Source of the DNA: Halopseudomonas litoralis | Lineage (GTDB): Bacteria; Pseudomonadota; Gammaproteobacteria; Pseudomonadales; Pseudomonadaceae | NCBI RefSeq assembly: GCF_900105005.1 | Contig: NZ_LT629748.1 | Location: forward strand, 248,001-312,000 | Direction: 5' to 3' | Length of the DNA: 64,000 nucleotides | Shown here: positions 19,228-26,584 of the stretch, one piece after another | Layout of the letters: each line of letters begins with the position of its first letter | Numbering within the stretch: the stretch's first letter is position 1 | The notes under the pieces: generated by a model | What the model was told of the DNA's origin: nothing | The model's database searches: none | The model's input: the letters and a program-made list of their open reading frames with translations, nothing else | Program-made: the position numbers and the translations under genes

Positions 19228-20008
19228 GCAATTGCCTGACAAACGGCTAATTGCCGATTCATTCAGTCGCGCGGCGGCGACCTACGATCAAGCCGCCGCT
19301 CTTCAGCGCACCGTTGGCAGCAATCTGCTGGCGCGCTTGCCAGTGGATTTCGCGCCCACCGAGTTGATCGATCTGGGATGCGGCACCGGTTATTTCAGCC
19401 GCGCGCTGCATGAGCGGTTCGGGCAGCGGGTCATGGGTCTGGATCTGGCTGAAGGCATGCTGCGGCATGCTCGTCAGATCAGTCCGGAAGTAACCCAGTG
19501 GGTGGCGGCCGATGCCGAAGCCTTGCCGCTGCGCTCGAACTCGCAGGATCTGATCTTTTCCAGCCTGGCGCTGCAGTGGTGTCCAGATCTGTTGTTGGTG
19601 CTGCGCGAGGCGTATCGGGTGCTGCGTCCCGGCGGCTGCCTGGCTTTCAATACCTTGCTGGAAGGCAGTCTGCACGAGCTGCGCACGGCCTGGCGGGCAG
19701 TCGATGATTTTGTTCACGTCAATCGTTTCATGGTGCCCGCTGAGCTGGAAAGCATACTGGCTGCGGCGGGTTTTGCCGACTGGCGCTGCGAGGTGGAAGA
19801 ACACACCCTGCATTACCAGCGTCTCGGGGAATTGACCCACGAACTCAAGGCGCTCGGCGCGCATAACATCAATCCCGGCCGGCCGGGTGGCCTCACCGGC
19901 AGGGCGCGACTGCGCCTGCTGACTGAAGCTTACGAACGTTTCCGCACAACCCGGGGGCTACCTGCCAGTTGGCAAGTGGCACAGATACTGATGTTCAAAC
20001 CCATCTGA
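19220..20008 (+). CDS. bioC: Malonyl-ACP O-methyltransferase
   Basis: A 262-residue class I SAM methyltransferase. The SAM-binding motif is [15 protein letters not shown], followed by the acidic LDLAEGML and [11 protein letters not shown]. BioC methylates malonyl-ACP so that it can be elongated to pimeloyl-ACP. The start [15 protein letters not shown] is the family start and overlaps the bioH stop; the longer frame from 19058 only shadows bioH. Confidence 0.94.
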   Translation: MPEQLPDKRLIADSFSRAAATYDQAAALQRTVGSNLLARLPVDFAPTELIDLGCGTGYFSRALHERFGQRVMGLDLAEGMLRHARQISPEVTQWVAADAEALPLRSNSQDLIFSSLALQWCPDLLLVLREAYRVLRPGGCLAFNTLLEGSLHELRTAWRAVDDFVHVNRFMVPAELESILAAAGFADWRCEVEEHTLHYQRLGELTHELKALGAHNINPGRPGGLTGRARLRLLTEAYERFRTTRGLPASWQVAQILMFKPI

Positions 20009-20021
20009 GACGGAGCCCTTC

Positions 20022-20726
20022 ATGCCTCAGCGTTACTTCATCACCGGCACCGATACCGAGATCGGAAAGACCACCATTGCCGCAGGTTTGCTGCACGCAG
20101 CGCGAAGTTGCGGACTGACGACCGCGGCAGTGAAGCCAGTGGCCGCCGGCTGTGAATCCACTCCTGACGGGTTGCGCAATGACGATGCCCTGACCCTGCA
20201 GGCGGAATGCTCCCCGCCGCTGAGCTACGAGGTGCTCAATCCGGTAGCGCTGGCACCGCCGATTGCTCCACACATCGCTGCCCGAGAAGCCGGATTGGAA
20301 CTGACGGCTGCCAAGCTGGCCTCCAGCTGCTTCAAGGTATTCGAACGTGGTGCGGATCTGACCCTGGTGGAAGGAGCCGGTGGCTGGCGCGTGCCGTTGA
20401 ATGATCAGGAGACGCTGGCTGATCTGGCTATCGAGCTGGATGCGCCGGTGATCATGGTGGTGGGTCTGCGCCTGGGCTGTATCAATCATGCGTTGCTGAC
20501 TGCCGAGGCCATTGCGGCTGATGGTCTGAAGCTGGCTGGCTGGGTGGCCAATCAGGTTGATCCGCAGATGGATCGCCAACAGCATAATCTGCAAACGCTG
20601 AAAACGTTGCTGCATGCACCCTGTCTGGGAGTAGTGCCACGGCTGGAGCAGCTCAGCGCGGCTGCGGTTGCCGAGCATCTGGCGCTGGAGACGCTCATTG
20701 CTCCGACCGGCGGCATGTCATCCTGA
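20022..20726 (+). CDS. bioD: Dethiobiotin synthetase
   Basis: A 234-residue ATP-dependent enzyme that closes the ureido ring of dethiobiotin. The P-loop is GTDTEIGKTT at residues 9-18 (Lys16), and VKPVAAGCE and VEGAGGWRVPL are the diaminopelargonate and nucleotide segments. It follows bioC by 13 bases and ends the recognisable biotin operon. No bioA is in the window. Confidence 0.96.
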   Translation: MPQRYFITGTDTEIGKTTIAAGLLHAARSCGLTTAAVKPVAAGCESTPDGLRNDDALTLQAECSPPLSYEVLNPVALAPPIAPHIAAREAGLELTAAKLASSCFKVFERGADLTLVEGAGGWRVPLNDQETLADLAIELDAPVIMVVGLRLGCINHALLTAEAIAADGLKLAGWVANQVDPQMDRQQHNLQTLKTLLHAPCLGVVPRLEQLSAAAVAEHLALETLIAPTGGMSS

Positions 20727-20774
20727 GGTTTTATATGCTTGAATTGGCATATTGCCACTATATGAGACCGAGCC

Positions 20775-21083
20775 ATGCCTTCGCTTGATCTGCTCTCTTC
20801 CGGCTTTGATGCCATGCGTCAGGGTCAATATCGCGCCAACACTGCCGCGGCGGAAATCGCTCGCGCCGGCGCGCCGGCGAACGCTGCAGCAACGAGCGCC
20901 ATTCCCCTGCAGCCAGCAACCGGCCAGCCCGCAGCCAGCACGAGAGTGGACAGCAATCGCCCGGTGAATCTGGTGGACAGCCTGGTCGAACTGCAACAGG
21001 CCCAGCGTGAGGTCGAAACAGGCGCCGCTGTCATCGACACCGCCGACGAAGTGCTGGGCACTCTGATCGACACGAGAGCCTGA
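20775..21083 (+). CDS. Small protein with flagellar rod-like N- and C-termini
   Basis: A 102-residue protein of unknown role that conservatively follows bioD in Pseudomonas. The N-terminus (SSGFDAMRQGQYRANTAAAEIA) and C-terminus (VDSLVELQQAQREVETGAAVIDTADEVLGTLI, residues about 66-99) have the paired heptad pattern of axial flagellar proteins such as FlgC and FlgG, which end in a long helix with an AxAxVIxTADEML-like motif. The middle is a short Ala/Pro linker. No other flagellar gene is near. A mini rod-like protein or domesticated fragment is an inference from this pattern only. Confidence 0.7.
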   Translation: MPSLDLLSSGFDAMRQGQYRANTAAAEIARAGAPANAAATSAIPLQPATGQPAASTRVDSNRPVNLVDSLVELQQAQREVETGAAVIDTADEVLGTLIDTRA

Positions 21084-21132
21084 GCAACGGCCCTGCAGGC
21101 TGCCAGTTCGGACGCCGGAGCGTCCACTGCGC

Positions 21133-21273
21133 GGTTCCCACGCGGAGCGTGGGAACCATCGTTCAGGGGGTAAGCCGCACCCGTCAGCCACGCCAGTTGC
21201 TACCTACACCACACGACACCAGATCGTTCCCACGCTCCAGCGTGGGAATGCCTGCCGGGACGCTCAGCGTTCC
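21133..21273. repeat. Cluster of REP-like palindromes
   Basis: Within the 376-base gene-free stretch 21084-21459. A perfect palindrome with 11-base arms GGTTCCCACGC / GCGTGGGAACC and loop GGA lies at 21133-21157. A second, inverted in its surroundings, has arms TTCCCACGCT / AGCGTGGGAA at 21227-21248. A third imperfect palindrome, GGACGCTCAGCGTTCC, lies at 21258-21273. These match the dispersed REP elements of Pseudomonas. The rest of the stretch holds the promoter at 21357-21400. Confidence 0.75.
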
Positions 21274-21356
21274 ATCCCATCACTCCTGCCTCTCGATCTT
21301 GCTGTTAGTCTGCAGACTGACCAAGCCTGTTCTCGCTGCTTTTCATCCAGTGGGGC

Positions 21357-21385
21357 TTGACATTGGTGTGGCTGAAACGTAAGTT
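21357..21385 (+). promoter_or_regulatory. Promoter of the acyl-CoA dehydrogenase gene
   Basis: A perfect -35 TTGACA (21357-21362), a 17-base spacer and a -10 TAAGTT (21380-21385) lie 75 bases before the start codon. The -10 is covered by the palindromes at 21374-21400. Confidence 0.55.
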
Positions 21386-21400
21386 TCAAACACGCGTTTG
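21374..21400. promoter_or_regulatory. Two tandem PsrA-type operators
   Basis: Two boxes of the published PsrA form (C/G)AAAC-N2-4-GTTT(G/C): GAAACgtaaGTTTC at 21374-21387 and CAAACacgcGTTTG at 21387-21400, sharing one base. They overlap the -10 element of the promoter, as expected for repression by a TetR-family regulator that senses long-chain acyl groups. psrA itself is not in the window. Confidence 0.6.
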
Positions 21401-21459
21401 AATGGGCCGTCCGGCTCGTCGCCGTCCCGAATCCTGAAATAATCGTTGAGGTCAGTACC

Positions 21460-23265
21460 ATGCCAGAATACAAGGCTCCCCTGCGTGACATCCGTTTTGT
21501 TCGCGACGAAGTACTGGGTTATGAAGAGCATTACAGCAGCCTGCCGGGATGCGAAGACGCCACCCCCGATATGGTCGATGCCATCCTTCAAGAGGGTGCC
21601 AAATTCTGTGAGCAGGTCATCGCACCGTTGAACCGCGTTGGTGACACTGAAGGTTGTACCTGGTCTGCCGATGGTGTGAAAACGCCGACCGGCTTCAAGG
21701 AAGCCTATGAGCAGTTCGTCGAAGGCGGCTGGCCGAGCCTGTCTCTGGACCCCGAATATGGCGGTCAGGGCCTGCCCGACTCCCTGGGTCTGGCAGTCAG
21801 CGAAATGGTTGGTCAGGCCAACTGGTCCTGGGGTATGTACCCGGGTCTGTCCCATGGCGCGATGAACACCATCGAAGCCCACGGCACCGACGAGCAGAAG
21901 CAGGTCTACCTGACCAAGCTGGTTTCCGGTCAGTGGACTGGCACCATGTGCCTGACCGAATCCCATTGCGGTACTGATCTGGGCATGCTGCGCACCAAGG
22001 CCGAGCCGGCTGGTGATGGCAGCTACAAGATCTCCGGTACCAAGATATTCATTTCTTCCGGTGAACACGATATGGCCGAGAACATTGTCCACATCGTACT
22101 GGCCCGCCTGCCCGATGCACCGGCTGGCACCAAGGGTATTTCCCTGTTCATCGTACCCAAGGTTCTGCCGAACGCCGAAGGCGAGAACGGCGAGAGCAAC
22201 GCAGTGACCTGTGGCTCGCTGGAGCACAAGATGGGCATCCACGGTAACGCTACCTGTGTGATGAACTTCGACAACGCTACCGGTTTCCTGATCGGGCCGC
22301 CGAACAAGGGCCTGAATTGCATGTTCACCTTCATGAACACTGCACGTCTGGGTACCGCTCTGCAGGGTCTGGCTCACGCTGAAGTAGGTTTCCAGGGTGG
22401 CATCCAGTATGCCCGTGACCGCCTGCAGATGCGTGCATTGACTGGCCCGAAGGCGCCGGAAAAGCCCGCTGACCCGATCATCGTGCATCCTGATGTACGT
22501 CGCATGCTGCTGACGATGAAGGCCTTCGCTGAAGGTAACCGCGCCATGGTGTACTTCACTGCCAAGCAGGTCGACATCATCAAGCGCAGCCAGGACGAAG
22601 AACAGAAGAAACTGGCTGACTCGCTGCTGGCATTCCTGACGCCGATCGCCAAGGCGTTCATGACCGAGGTCGGTTTCGAAGCGGCCAACCACGGTGTACA
22701 GATCTATGGTGGTCACGGTTTCATCTCCGAGTGGGGCATGGAGCAGAACGTACGTGACGCGCGTATTTCCATGCTGTACGAAGGCACCACCGGTATCCAG
22801 GCGCTGGACCTGCTGGGCCGCAAGGTGCTGATGACTCAGGGCGCTACCCTGCAGAACTTCACCAAGATCGTGCACAAGTTCATCAAGGGTCAGGAAGGCA
22901 ACGAAGCCGTTCAGGAGTTCGTTGGTCCGCTGGCTACGTTGAACAAGGAATGGGCTGATCTGACCATGAAGGTCGGTATGGCTGCCATGAAGGACCGCGA
23001 GATGGTCGGTGCTGCGTCGGTGGATTACCTGATGTACTCAGGTTACGTCTGCCTGGCCTACTTCTGGGCTGACATGGCGCGTGTTGCTGCCGAGAAACTG
23101 GCAGAGGGCACCAGCGACGAAGCCTTCTACAAGGCCAAGCTGCAGACTGCGCGTTTCTACTACCAGCGCATCCTGCCGCGCACCCGCGCCCACGCAGAGG
23201 CCATGCTGTCCGGTTCGGCGAACCTGATGGACATGGACGAAGAGAACTTCTCGCTGGGCTACTGA
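21460..23265 (+). CDS. Acyl-CoA dehydrogenase (FadE1-type)
   Basis: A 601-residue flavoprotein of the long FadE/DmdC-like group, catalysing the first step of fatty acid beta-oxidation. Segments include GTMCLTESHCGTDLGMLRTKAEP (FAD and substrate side) and MLYEGTTGIQALDLLGRKV with Glu441 as likely base. It occupies the position of the P. aeruginosa gene next to the biotin operon, which has been assigned to long-chain acyl-CoA. Codon use is strongly biased, suggesting high expression. The promoter carries PsrA-type boxes and a terminator follows. Confidence 0.92.
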   Translation: MPEYKAPLRDIRFVRDEVLGYEEHYSSLPGCEDATPDMVDAILQEGAKFCEQVIAPLNRVGDTEGCTWSADGVKTPTGFKEAYEQFVEGGWPSLSLDPEYGGQGLPDSLGLAVSEMVGQANWSWGMYPGLSHGAMNTIEAHGTDEQKQVYLTKLVSGQWTGTMCLTESHCGTDLGMLRTKAEPAGDGSYKISGTKIFISSGEHDMAENIVHIVLARLPDAPAGTKGISLFIVPKVLPNAEGENGESNAVTCGSLEHKMGIHGNATCVMNFDNATGFLIGPPNKGLNCMFTFMNTARLGTALQGLAHAEVGFQGGIQYARDRLQMRALTGPKAPEKPADPIIVHPDVRRMLLTMKAFAEGNRAMVYFTAKQVDIIKRSQDEEQKKLADSLLAFLTPIAKAFMTEVGFEAANHGVQIYGGHGFISEWGMEQNVRDARISMLYEGTTGIQALDLLGRKVLMTQGATLQNFTKIVHKFIKGQEGNEAVQEFVGPLATLNKEWADLTMKVGMAAMKDREMVGAASVDYLMYSGYVCLAYFWADMARVAAEKLAEGTSDEAFYKAKLQTARFYYQRILPRTRAHAEAMLSGSANLMDMDEENFSLGY

Positions 23266-23286
23266 TAGCTGGCGTTGAATGATCTA

Positions 23287-23322
23287 CAAAAGCCGCTCCT
23301 GGTGACAGGGGCGGCTTTTTTT
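23287..23322 (+). terminator. Rho-independent terminator after the acyl-CoA dehydrogenase gene
   Basis: The stem AAGCCGCTCC / GGGGCGGCTT with a short loop is followed by a run of seven T residues and begins 22 bases after the stop codon. The flanking A and T runs make it a classical terminator. Confidence 0.9.
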
Positions 23323-23360
23323 GTGTTCGCGTGGTTGATGTTTGCGATATCTGTGGTTGC

Positions 23361-23469
23361 GCGCCGAGCCGAGTAGCCCTAGCCAGACACGCCGTAAATA
23401 CATCCCTGTAGGCTCGTTGATAACATCCCTGTCATCAAACGGTCTGACTGGGGCTACTCGGCTCGGCGC
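23361..23469. repeat. 109-base palindromic intergenic element, copy 1
   Basis: Perfect 18-base terminal inverted repeats (23361-23378 and 23452-23469, GCGCCGAGCCGAGTAGCC and its complement) enclose nested smaller inverted repeats. It contains, at 23386-23416, a 31-base module that recurs in opposite orientation at 23622-23652 with one mismatch. It lies in the 441-base gene-free stretch between the acyl-CoA dehydrogenase and egtB genes. No ORF is present. Its dispersed nature is inferred. Confidence 0.75.
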
Positions 23470-23570
23470 TAGTTTGATTGCGAAGTGGCTGCTGGTCTAA
23501 AACCCGATGAAATCCAATCGTCTCGTCTGTTGTATGGTTTTAACTACCAGCAGCTTCGGTGGTGATAAGG

Positions 23571-23675
23571 GCTGAGTCGTTGGGCGCGGACCGGACCGTC
23601 GGTTGCCATGGATGGCAACCGCGAGCCTACATGGATGTATTTACGGCGTGTCCGGGCAGTGCCCAACGACTTAGC
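23571..23675. repeat. 105-base palindromic intergenic element, copy 2 (inverted)
   Basis: Terminal inverted repeats GCTGAGTCGTTGGGC (23571-23585) and its near-complement (23661-23675, one mismatch) enclose the small hairpin GGTTGCCATGGATGGCAACC and the 31-base module at 23622-23652. The module is shared with copy 1 in inverse orientation, but the outer arms differ in sequence, so the conserved part is the core rather than the ends. Confidence 0.75.
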
Positions 23676-23706
23676 ACCAACCCACCAGCGTCCGGTCACT
23701 AATAAA

Positions 23707-24912
23707 TTAGCCATCCCAAGCCAACCGAACCCCACTGAACTGCCACCGCGCCCACGCTGGAAAGAAGTTTCGATATGAGGCCCGGCTGTGACCGGTGGGC
23801 GTAGCCAGCGAGCCGCCACGCAGTACCATCTGGTTGATCATGAACTTGCCGTTGTACTCGCCGACTGCACCAGCAGCAGGCTGGAAGCCGGGGTAGGGAA
23901 GGTAGGCGCTGTTGCACCATTGCCATACTTCATCGAACAGGCCTTGCAGCGGCTGATTCTGCGTTGTGGCGTGCTCCCACTCCATCTCGGTAGGCAATCG
24001 CGCGCCGGCCCAGCGGGCATAGGCATCGGCTTCGTAGAAGCTGATATGGGTCAGGGTAGCCTCATCGTTCACGGGTTGGAGACCGTGCAGGGTGAATACA
24101 TGCCAGCCGCTGTCATCATGCTGCCAGTACAGCGGGGCCTGCCATTGTTCGCTGCAAACCTGATCCCAGCCATCTGATAGCCACAGCTCCGGTCGCTGAT
24201 AACCGCCGTCACGAATGAAGGCCAGATATTCGCCGTTGCTCACATTGCGGCTGGCCAGGGCAAAGGGCTCGAGCCAGACGCGGTGACGTGGTAACTCATT
24301 GTCGTAACAGAACCCGTTGGCGTCATGTCCCACCTCGACCAAGCCACCTTCAAATACCAGTGGAGTGGCAGCTGGGCCTGGGGATGGGCGTTGATCGGTA
24401 CCTGTCTCCCGCCACGCAGGGAACAGCGGGTTGCGGGAGAAGTGGTGCTTCAGGTCGGTGAGCATCAGTTCCTGGTGTTGTTGTTCATGGTTGAGGCCCA
24501 GCTCGACAAGTGTGGCCAGCTCGGCTGGAAAGTCTGCGGTGGCGAGGGCCAGTTGCATGTGCTCATCGACATGTCTGCGATAGGCCAACACCTGATCCAG
24601 TGATGGCCGTGACAGCATGCCGCGTTCAGGCCGGTCATGGCGGTCGCCTACGCCAATATAGTAGGAATTGAACAGTATCTTGAAGGCGGGATCGAAGGGT
24701 GTCGGTGCATGGGCCAGTTCCCCGAGAATGAAGGTTTCGAAAAACCAGCTGGTATGCGCCAGGTGCCACTTGAGCGGACTGGCCTCGGCCATGGATTGCA
24801 GCTGGCAGTCTTCCGCACTTAACCCGTCAATCAGCTCGACACTGTAATCACGTACCTTGCGATAGCGTGAGCCCAATACTGCGGCCTCGGTATAGGGGGC
24901 TTGCATCGTCAT
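23707..24912 (-). CDS. egtB: Ergothioneine biosynthesis protein EgtB (iron-dependent sulfoxide synthase)
   Basis: A 401-residue protein with an N-terminal DinB-like four-helix domain and a C-terminal formylglycine-generating-enzyme-like domain. Iron-ligand histidines are visible in KWHLAHTSWF (His50/His53) and NHEQQHQE (His142, His146). The C-terminal end has GGSLATPTGHSRASYRNFF. EgtB couples hercynine with a thiol donor and oxygen. It starts one base after the egtD stop, so the pair is an operon. No egtA or egtC is nearby, so the thiol donor may be gamma-glutamylcysteine from general glutathione synthesis or cysteine itself; this is inference. Confidence 0.9.
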   Translation of the reverse strand: MTMQAPYTEAAVLGSRYRKVRDYSVELIDGLSAEDCQLQSMAEASPLKWHLAHTSWFFETFILGELAHAPTPFDPAFKILFNSYYIGVGDRHDRPERGMLSRPSLDQVLAYRRHVDEHMQLALATADFPAELATLVELGLNHEQQHQELMLTDLKHHFSRNPLFPAWRETGTDQRPSPGPAATPLVFEGGLVEVGHDANGFCYDNELPRHRVWLEPFALASRNVSNGEYLAFIRDGGYQRPELWLSDGWDQVCSEQWQAPLYWQHDDSGWHVFTLHGLQPVNDEATLTHISFYEADAYARWAGARLPTEMEWEHATTQNQPLQGLFDEVWQWCNSAYLPYPGFQPAAGAVGEYNGKFMINQMVLRGGSLATPTGHSRASYRNFFPAWARWQFSGVRLAWDG

Positions 24913-24913
24913 C

Positions 24914-25888
24914 TCAAGGCTCCGCCAGAAATACGCCGAACCATTCCTGCGGGTCGGTCCACAGATGCTGGCAATGGAAGCCGGCCTCGGCGAGCAGAGC
25001 GCTGAAGTCGTCGGTGGTGTATTTGTGGGAGTACTCGGTGAGAATATATTCCCCTGCGTCGAAGTGCCGCTCTACATCTTGAAGTTGCACGTTGTGTGAT
25101 TGCTGGGCCACCAAGCGCATCTCGATTCGACGCTGGACCGGATCGTACACCGCCTGGTGGGCGAAATTGGCCGGTTCGAAGTCCGCATGCAACAGCCGGT
25201 TGGCGACCTGAAGTACGTTCAGATTGAACTCAGCGGTAACCCCCTCGGCATCGTCATAGGCTGCTTCCAGAATAGGCGGGGGTTTCACCAGGTCTATGCC
25301 GATCAGCAGTTGGCCACTATCACCGCAGTGCCGGCGGATACAGCGCAGCAGGCTGAGCGCGTCAGCACGGGCGAAGTTGCCGATGGAGGAGCCGGGGTAA
25401 AAAAACATCGGTGGGCTGGATTGGTCTTCGGCGAGCAGTTTGCCCAGATCGAGACGCTGGGTGAAATCGCTGACCACGCCAATGCATTCCAGTTCGGGAT
25501 GCTCGTGGGCGATGTCAGCCAGACAGGTTTGGAGAAAGTCGCCGGCGATGTCGACACCGATCAGTCTTGCCGGTGTGACATGCTGCAGCCAGCGTCGCGA
25601 CTTGCTGCAATCACCACAGCCCAGATCTATCCATTGTGCGTGGTTGACCAGCGCCGCGCTGATGTCATCCGCGCTGTGTTCGAAAATGGCCGCTTCGGTA
25701 CGGGTCGGGTAGTACTCTTCGAGCTCGCAGATACGGGTGAATAGCTCGCATCCGGTGTCGTCATAGAAGTATTTCGGGTTGATGCAGGCCTGGGGTTGCA
25801 AGAGCCCCTCGAGCAGCTGCTTATGCTCGTTATCGAGGTCAGGCGGGAGCAGGTTCTCCAGACGAGGCAAGGGCGTGGCGATATTCAC
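24914..25888 (-). CDS. egtD: L-histidine N-alpha-methyltransferase EgtD
   Basis: A 324-residue SAM-dependent methyltransferase (DUF2260 family) that trimethylates histidine to hercynine. The N-terminal part has NPKYFYDDTGCELFTRICELEEYYPTRTE in pieces typical of EgtD, then the SAM motif WIDLGCGDCSKSRRW, and MFFYPGSSIGNF. First gene of the egtD-egtB operon, transcribed leftward, divergent from nothing close: 75 bases separate it from the darP stop. Confidence 0.92.
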   Translation of the reverse strand: MNIATPLPRLENLLPPDLDNEHKQLLEGLLQPQACINPKYFYDDTGCELFTRICELEEYYPTRTEAAIFEHSADDISAALVNHAQWIDLGCGDCSKSRRWLQHVTPARLIGVDIAGDFLQTCLADIAHEHPELECIGVVSDFTQRLDLGKLLAEDQSSPPMFFYPGSSIGNFARADALSLLRCIRRHCGDSGQLLIGIDLVKPPPILEAAYDDAEGVTAEFNLNVLQVANRLLHADFEPANFAHQAVYDPVQRRIEMRLVAQQSHNVQLQDVERHFDAGEYILTEYSHKYTTDDFSALLAEAGFHCQHLWTDPQEWFGVFLAEP

Positions 25889-25963
25889 GGCATGTCCTGT
25901 GGCTAGGTGGTCTTATTGAACCTAGCACATCAGTCGCAGATCGCCATTCGCCCCGCCGTTGGG

Positions 25964-26488
25964 TTACGCCGCGTTCTCGACGACTTCGCGGATCAGCTTG
26001 AACAGTTTGCGCGAAGCGGCTGGCGGTTTGTCTTCCGCGGCTTCCTTCATGGCCTGACGAACCAACTGACGAATGGTCTGGCGCTCGGCGTCGGGGTAGG
26101 CTTCCATGAAGGCTTGCTGCTCCTCCGGCTTGCCGGTGAGCAGGCGGTCGCGCCAGCGTTCCATCTGATGAAAGAACTCTGCATGGGCCTGGCTGCTGCT
26201 GTCGAGCCGGTCAACGTAGGCCTGAATGGTTTCCACATCCTGAACTTGCATCAGCTTGCCAACGAAGCTCAGATGGCGCTTGAGTGCGCCGCGCGCGGTA
26301 TGGCGGTGCGCCTCTTCCAGTGCCTTGCGCAACTCATCGGTGAGATCCAGCTTGTCCAGCTGATGAGGCTTGAGCTCGGTCAGCCGACGACCCAGTTCCT
26401 GGTACGCGCGCATCTCGCGTTTGACCTGACTCTTGCTTACCTCGTCTTCCTGCTGGTCGTTGTCGTGTTCTTCTGGGAAATCTGTCAT
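25964..26488 (-). CDS. darP: Ribosome biogenesis factor DarP (YjgA/DUF615)
   Basis: A 174-residue, highly charged helical DUF615 protein containing KSQVKREMRAYQELGRRL and a DLTDELRKALEEA segment. In E. coli it associates with 50S subunits and promotes their late assembly. The start MTDFPEEHD was chosen over an upstream extension to 26539 that lies in the shared promoter region. It is divergent from pmbA, a pairing conserved in Pseudomonas and many gammaproteobacteria. Confidence 0.93.
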   Translation of the reverse strand: MTDFPEEHDNDQQEDEVSKSQVKREMRAYQELGRRLTELKPHQLDKLDLTDELRKALEEAHRHTARGALKRHLSFVGKLMQVQDVETIQAYVDRLDSSSQAHAEFFHQMERWRDRLLTGKPEEQQAFMEAYPDAERQTIRQLVRQAMKEAAEDKPPAASRKLFKLIREVVENAA

Positions 26489-26584
26489 GGTTGCTGCCCG
26501 TTCGCCGGTTCTGTTCAATGCGCCATGATACCCGTTCACAGGCCGGCTGTCCGGGGTACAATGGCCGCCTTACAAGGAGATCAT

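Noticed and set aside
21343..22875. 510-codon open frame antisense to the acyl-CoA dehydrogenase gene
   Set aside because: The sense gene has strong codon bias, which leaves long antisense frames open. No recognisable domain.
23361..23675. Possible CRISPR or tRNA-like structure in the palindromic stretch
   Set aside because: Only two copies in inverse orientation, no regular spacers, and no cloverleaf or CCA pattern.
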